NCBI GenBank assembly: GCA_016935315.1
Contig: JAFGRD010000164.1
Coordinates: forward strand, 1-55,420
Source of the DNA: Pirellulales bacterium
GTDB taxonomy: Bacteria > Planctomycetota > Planctomycetia > Pirellulales > Thermoguttaceae
Length of the DNA: 55,420 nucleotides
Direction: 5' to 3'
Shown here: one piece after another, positions 51,714 through 55,420 of the stretch
Numbering within the stretch: the first letter of the stretch is position 1
Layout: each line of letters starts with the position of its first letter
The notes under the pieces: generated by a model
The model's input: the letters and a program-made list of their open reading frames with translations, nothing else
The model's database searches: none
Told to the model about the DNA's origin: nothing
Position numbers and translations under genes: made by a program

Positions 51714-53537
51714 ATGACGCTGTTCGGACTGCCGATTGTCGACTGGCTGGTCATCGTCGCCTATCTCGCGGCAATCACGGTCATCGGCACTTGGGCGGTC
51801 CGCAAGGTGAAGAGTTCGGCGAGTTTCTTCATCAGCGATCGCAGCTCGCGGAAGCTGCTGATGATCTTCTTCAATTTCGGCACCGGAACGCATTCCGACC
51901 AAGCGGTCTCCGTGGCCCGCCAAACCTATCGCAACGGAGCCTCCGGCATCTGGGTGCAATTGCTGTGGATCTTCTCAACTCCTCTCTACTGGCTGATCGC
52001 GCCGCTGTTTCGCCGAATGCGGGCGGTCACTACCTCCGACTACTTCGAAGCACGATACGACAAGAGCACCGCCGTGCTCTACGCGCTGGTGGCCATGCTG
52101 AACCTGATCGTCAACATCGGCGCCATGCTGATCGGATCGGGCAAGACCATCGAGGCCATCTCCGGCGGGGCAATCGACTCCACCGTGGCCATTGTGCTGA
52201 TGACGATGATGTTCGTCGTGTACGGTGTCGCGGGCGGACTCAACGCCGCCATCCTCACCGACCTGATCCAGGGGTTGCTGACCATCGTGTTGTCGTTTCT
52301 CATCCTCCCGTTCGCACTGTATTCCGTCGGCGGAATGACGGAAATGCGCGCCACAATCGACCAGGTGGCCACGGCCGAGTATCAGGCAGAGATCGCCGCT
52401 TCCGCCGACACCGACCATCCCGGCAGGACTCCCGAAGGCAGAGAGATTCAGAAGAAGAACATGTTCAGCCTGGTCTCCGTCGAGATCGGGCTGTTCTATA
52501 TCGTCGTCATTTCGCTCAACGGGCTGATCGGCTACGGCACCCAGCCCCACACCATGAGCCTTTGCGCGGCCGGAAGAACGGAGATGGACGCCCGCGTGGG
52601 GATGACCTGCGGGATGTTCATCAAGCGTTTCTGCACGGTGGCGTGGGTCTTGACCGGATTGTGCGCCGTGGCGATCTACGTCGATCAGCGCGGCAGCACG
52701 GATTTCGACATCGATCACGTCTACGGCCTGATGGCCCGGGATCTCTTGCCGACCATTGGCCCGGGACTGGTCGGGCTGTTCATCGCCTCGATGTTGGCCG
52801 CCGTGATGAGCTCCTGCGATGCCTTCATGGTCGCCTGTTCGGCCCTGTTTACCGAGAACATCTATCGCAAGCTGATCGTTCCCAACGCCGACGACCGGCA
52901 CTACATGTGGGTCGGCCGCACGGTCTCCGTCCTGGTGGTCGTCTGCGCGATCAGCTACGCCTTCATGCTGGAAGACGTCATGCAGGCGCTGGAGGTCTTC
53001 TGGAAGATCTCGGCCATGATGGGGCTGGCGTTTTGGGTCGGCCTGTTCTGGCGCCGGGCGACCCCGGCGGGGGCCTGGGCCGGAACGCTGGTCAGCTTCG
53101 CCCTGTTGCTGTTCACCAGCCGGCTCGGCCCCCCGGAACACGCGATCTGGGATTTCAACGCCCAACTGGCCCATCGGCTGCCCGACTTCATGCTCTGGAA
53201 AGGCGAACTCTATCTTCCCTGGCAGATGATCTTCTACCTGGTTCCCGGCTTCGTGACGATCGTGATGGTCAGCCTGCTGACCCCGCGCTTGCCGCGGCGA
53301 CGGCTCGACCGCTTCTACGAGTGCCTGCGGACCCCGGTCGGCCCCGGCGAGCCGGAAACCGAGCCGTTCACCCTGCCGCCCGGCGTGAAGCCCGCCGAGC
53401 GTCGCGTCTGGCTCGATTTCCTCGAGCTGGAAATGCCCCGAATCAGCCGCGTCGGGCTGGCCGGCCTCGTGGGTGCCTCCGCGGCCGTGGCTCTGTTCAT
53501 TGCCGCCGTCTACTGGATCTTCAGCCTGGGGGCGTAG
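51714..53537 (+). CDS. Sodium:solute symporter (SSS family)
   Basis: Protein of 607 aa with about 13-14 membrane segments in the SSS plan. It starts FGLPIVDWLVIVAYLAAITVIGTWA, then SASFFISDRSSRKLLMIFF. NFGTGTHSDQAVSVARQTYRNG corresponds to the sodium/substrate-binding second helix. GLFIASMLAAVMSSCDAFMVACSALFTENIY matches the signature region of helix 8. A hydrophilic insert (about residues 215-250) enlarges one loop, and a 60-residue soluble region sits before the last helix. The transported solute (sugar, carboxylate or amino acid) cannot be told. The ATG has GGAGG 6 nt upstream; the frame also opens at 51633. It is divergently placed to the URO-D-family gene, 291 nt away. Confidence 0.9.
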   Translation: MTLFGLPIVDWLVIVAYLAAITVIGTWAVRKVKSSASFFISDRSSRKLLMIFFNFGTGTHSDQAVSVARQTYRNGASGIWVQLLWIFSTPLYWLIAPLFRRMRAVTTSDYFEARYDKSTAVLYALVAMLNLIVNIGAMLIGSGKTIEAISGGAIDSTVAIVLMTMMFVVYGVAGGLNAAILTDLIQGLLTIVLSFLILPFALYSVGGMTEMRATIDQVATAEYQAEIAASADTDHPGRTPEGREIQKKNMFSLVSVEIGLFYIVVISLNGLIGYGTQPHTMSLCAAGRTEMDARVGMTCGMFIKRFCTVAWVLTGLCAVAIYVDQRGSTDFDIDHVYGLMARDLLPTIGPGLVGLFIASMLAAVMSSCDAFMVACSALFTENIYRKLIVPNADDRHYMWVGRTVSVLVVVCAISYAFMLEDVMQALEVFWKISAMMGLAFWVGLFWRRATPAGAWAGTLVSFALLLFTSRLGPPEHAIWDFNAQLAHRLPDFMLWKGELYLPWQMIFYLVPGFVTIVMVSLLTPRLPRRRLDRFYECLRTPVGPGEPETEPFTLPPGVKPAERRVWLDFLELEMPRISRVGLAGLVGASAAVALFIAAVYWIFSLGA

Positions 53538-53711
53538 TGCAAGGCCACCGGCCCACCAGCGGCCGGCCATGACGGAACCTCGCTGCCACATCCGGCATTT
53601 TCCCTCCAAACGGATTGCCCCGTTGCCGTCCGCCCCCTTCCCATATTCTATAGTTGGATAATCGAGCGTCGCTGCCGGCGCCCGCACCACCTTTGCATGG
53701 GAGATCGATCC

Positions 53712-54128
53712 GTGCCGCTGTTTACGCCAAAGCGAGAGTTTGGGGTCCAGAGCTTCATCCTCAAAGTGGTCAACAACGCCTGTCCGGGACTGGAAGCATT
53801 GATCGAGGGACCGCGCTCCGAGGGCCGAGTACAACTGGTGCTCGTCGTGATGGTCATTCCGGTCGAGAACAGGCAGCTCTGCGTCGATGAAGCCTTCACG
53901 GCAATCACCAAAGAGTTCTCGACCAAGGGCCTGGCCATCGTGCTCAACCAGCCCGTGGGTCTCGAAGAAGTCATTCTCGGGTTCCGCTCGGAGAGCGGCA
54001 TGACGTTCGTCCGGGCCAAGGCCAAGCACCTAAACCCCATGGGCGGCGGCTTCTTCCAGCTCGGTCTGCAAATGACCGAAATCGTCTCTCCCGGCGACTA
54101 TCCCCAGTTGCAGGAGATGCGATTGTAG
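53712..54128 (+). CDS. Small protein, possibly a divergent PilZ domain
   Basis: Protein of 138 aa starting at GTG. The middle resembles a PilZ fold: PVENRQLCVDEAF, then ITKEFSTKGLAIVLNQPVG and GFFQLGLQMTEIV. These correspond to the family's RxxxR loop and D/N-x-S-x-x-G strand, but the arginine pair is not complete. PilZ domains bind cyclic di-GMP; with a degenerate site this one may not. No signal peptide, so it is cytoplasmic. The GTG at 53712 has GGGAG 8 nt upstream, while the ATG at 53697 has no ribosome site. It lies 174 nt after the symporter and converges on the Tat-exported gene with a 38-nt gap. Confidence 0.6.
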   Translation: MPLFTPKREFGVQSFILKVVNNACPGLEALIEGPRSEGRVQLVLVVMVIPVENRQLCVDEAFTAITKEFSTKGLAIVLNQPVGLEEVILGFRSESGMTFVRAKAKHLNPMGGGFFQLGLQMTEIVSPGDYPQLQEMRL

Positions 54129-54166
54129 GCGGCGATGCCACAGGGCATGCGCGGCCAATCCGCGGT

Positions 54167-55042
54167 TCAGCCGACCGTTGCCGCCGTACACTGCCGCGTC
54201 AGGGCCGCGTTCTGGCGGATCTGGTGCGGGTTGTTCTTCGGGAAGACGCCCACACAGATGCCGTCCTTGCGCTTCAGACGCTTCAGCACATAGGGAAGCG
54301 TCTCGGCCGGGTCGATCCGCCCGGCGCCAAGCACCTTGTACCCGACCACCGGCTTGGCGAGCTTCTCGATCGTGGCCAGCGACTCTTCCAGACCTTCCTT
54401 CACATAGTTGTCGGGCCGGTACATGGTCTGGTGATAGAAGTCGGCCGGCATGTCTTTCGCCTCGGCTTCCAAGTGGGTGTTCGCGCCGTGCGTGGCCATG
54501 CCGGCGGGCAGGCCGTGGCTCTTGATCAGCTCCAGCCAGCCGCGGACCACGTCCCAGCGGCCCTTGCCCACCTCGTCGTCGATGTTGCAGCCCTGGATGC
54601 AGACGGCCGCCGCGCCGTTCTCGACCGCGATGGCGATCTCCTTCTCCATGGGCCGGCGGTCGGGCTGGGCGATCCAGGCCTGCAGCTTGCCGCCCTTTTC
54701 GCGATACTCGTTCCACACCCGAATCCACTCCTCGTAACAGGGCGTCCAGACGGCGTTGATCCCCAACTCGGCCGCCTCGTCGAGCACGCCCATGATCCGC
54801 TGCGGCGTATACCACTGCCGCATCTGCTGGTCCGTTGCCTGGGGGTTGCCGTGGCTGTAGCCGAAGAACGGATTGCTGCCGAGGAACACCCGCGAGACCT
54901 TCAAGTTGCCCAGCGTGATCATCGGCATCTGGCCGGCCGATTCCGCGGCATCGGCACCGGCGGCCGACCGCACGGCCACGCCCGTGGCGGCCAGCGCCGC
55001 CGTTTCCTTAAGGAACTGTCGTCGGGTGGTAGCGTGTTTCAT
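54167..55042 (-). CDS. Tat-exported TIM-barrel-like protein of unknown function
   Basis: Protein of 291 aa. It starts MKHATTRRQFLKETAALAAT, a twin-arginine signal (RRQFLK), with cleavage probably near SAAGADA. The mature part begins MITLGNLKVSRVFLGSNPFFG, then alternates strands and helices (INAVWTPCYEEWI, AAAVCIQGCNID, PVVGYKVLGAGRIDP) as in a TIM barrel. The opening resembles aldo/keto reductases, but the Tyr/Lys/His catalytic set is not evident. It is probably a periplasmic enzyme or ligand-binding protein of a planctomycete family. The ATG has AGGAG 7 nt upstream. It may be the last or only gene of its unit; no partner is visible. Confidence 0.75.
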   Translation of the reverse strand: MKHATTRRQFLKETAALAATGVAVRSAAGADAAESAGQMPMITLGNLKVSRVFLGSNPFFGYSHGNPQATDQQMRQWYTPQRIMGVLDEAAELGINAVWTPCYEEWIRVWNEYREKGGKLQAWIAQPDRRPMEKEIAIAVENGAAAVCIQGCNIDDEVGKGRWDVVRGWLELIKSHGLPAGMATHGANTHLEAEAKDMPADFYHQTMYRPDNYVKEGLEESLATIEKLAKPVVGYKVLGAGRIDPAETLPYVLKRLKRKDGICVGVFPKNNPHQIRQNAALTRQCTAATVG

Positions 55043-55420
55043 GCTCTGGCTCCTGTCGGGCGGTGGAAAGAGTCAACCGGGGATAGTGCGAAAGACCGGA
55101 CGATTGCTGCTGTCTTTCATATACGTTAGACCTGGGCATTTCAACAGCGCTTGCCGACATGCCCCGTCGGTGACCATGCCCCGACGCGGCGAGGCCGCAT
55201 TGGGTCCATCGGGCTCCTCGGCCATTTTTTGAAGCATGTTTCGGGATCCTGAAAATCGGCCAGTCGGCACATGTCCATGTGGCTCATAGAGTTGCGTCGA
55301 TTTCTCGCCGGCGGCGATGGCCCCAAACGGCCAAAAATGGGGCGGAAAACGCGTCGTAAGTCCTGTGGTGACAACCGGTTGGAATTATTGAGCCTCGTCG
55401 GCGGGCGGAAATCGTGTGAA
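55043..55420. other. Right-end intergenic sequence
   Basis: About 380 bases upstream of the Tat-exported gene, reaching the window edge. It contains the candidate promoter listed separately; short frames are not credible as genes. Confidence 0.5.
55116..55144 (-). promoter_or_regulatory. Candidate promoter for the Tat-exported gene
   Basis: On the minus strand TTGAAA (55144-55139), 17-nt spacer, TATGAA (55121-55116). The leader would be about 65 nt. Confidence 0.35.

Noticed and set aside
51975-54029. Open frame of 684 codons antisense to the symporter
   Set aside because: Gln/His/Asp-rich shadow of a membrane protein gene; no motif, no ribosome site.
55141-55374. Short minus-strand frame at the right end
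   Set aside because: No ribosome site or protein-like content, and it covers the candidate promoter of the Tat-exported gene.

Overview
This is a high-GC chromosomal segment that looks like Planctomycetota, probably near the Pirellulales (inference). The lineage markers are three very large secreted proteins with an N-terminal LEPR-XLL motif, a PEP-CTERM protein, a BBP7-type outer-membrane barrel, a Tat-exported Gfo/Idh/MocA oxidoreductase, CotH-kinase/lamin-tail architecture and a planctomycete-style SEC-C/TPR protein. I see no rRNA, tRNA, CRISPR array, insertion sequence or phage gene.

Layout. Positions 1-4318 are a leftward block: Gfo/Idh/MocA oxidoreductase, PEP-CTERM/dockerin-like secreted protein, small membrane-anchored protein, sensor histidine kinase. 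Positions 4799-9526 run rightward: a small exported protein, then a 1222-residue LEPR-XLL protein with a zincin-like motif. Positions 9565-18143 run leftward: a PcRGLX/YetA-like RIFT-barrel protein, a small secreted protein, an RND/MMPL exporter and the BBP7 barrel. Positions 18613-25707 run rightward and hold mostly housekeeping genes: transaldolase, SEC-C/TPR protein, YbaK-like deacylase, DUF4129 membrane protein. Positions 26166-49599 hold two tandem giant genes of 4014 and 3651 codons. Positions 49635-55042 hold a CBS protein, a uroporphyrinogen-decarboxylase-family protein, a sodium:solute symporter, a PilZ-like protein and a Tat-exported protein.

The most unusual content is the giant-protein family. 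All three proteins share an N-terminal LEPR-XLL type signal and a near-identical C-terminal module of about 210 residues ending in two dockerin-like calcium repeats. The 4014-residue protein carries a gingipain-type (C25) cysteine peptidase and an M14 zinc carboxypeptidase in one chain. It also has a threefold repeated supermodule (three Calx-beta-like domains plus two Ig-like domains). Inside its Ig-like domains, at the same loop each time, different guest domains are spliced: lamin-tail, a Rossmann-like domain, and a nidogen-like beta domain that also sits in another host. The 3651-residue protein shows the same habit one level deeper, with a guest inside a lamin-tail domain inside a jelly-roll-like domain. 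I read this as a scaffold-and-cargo surface system in which Ig-like domains act as acceptor sites for interchangeable cargo. That reading is inference from sequence and needs structural and comparative tests.
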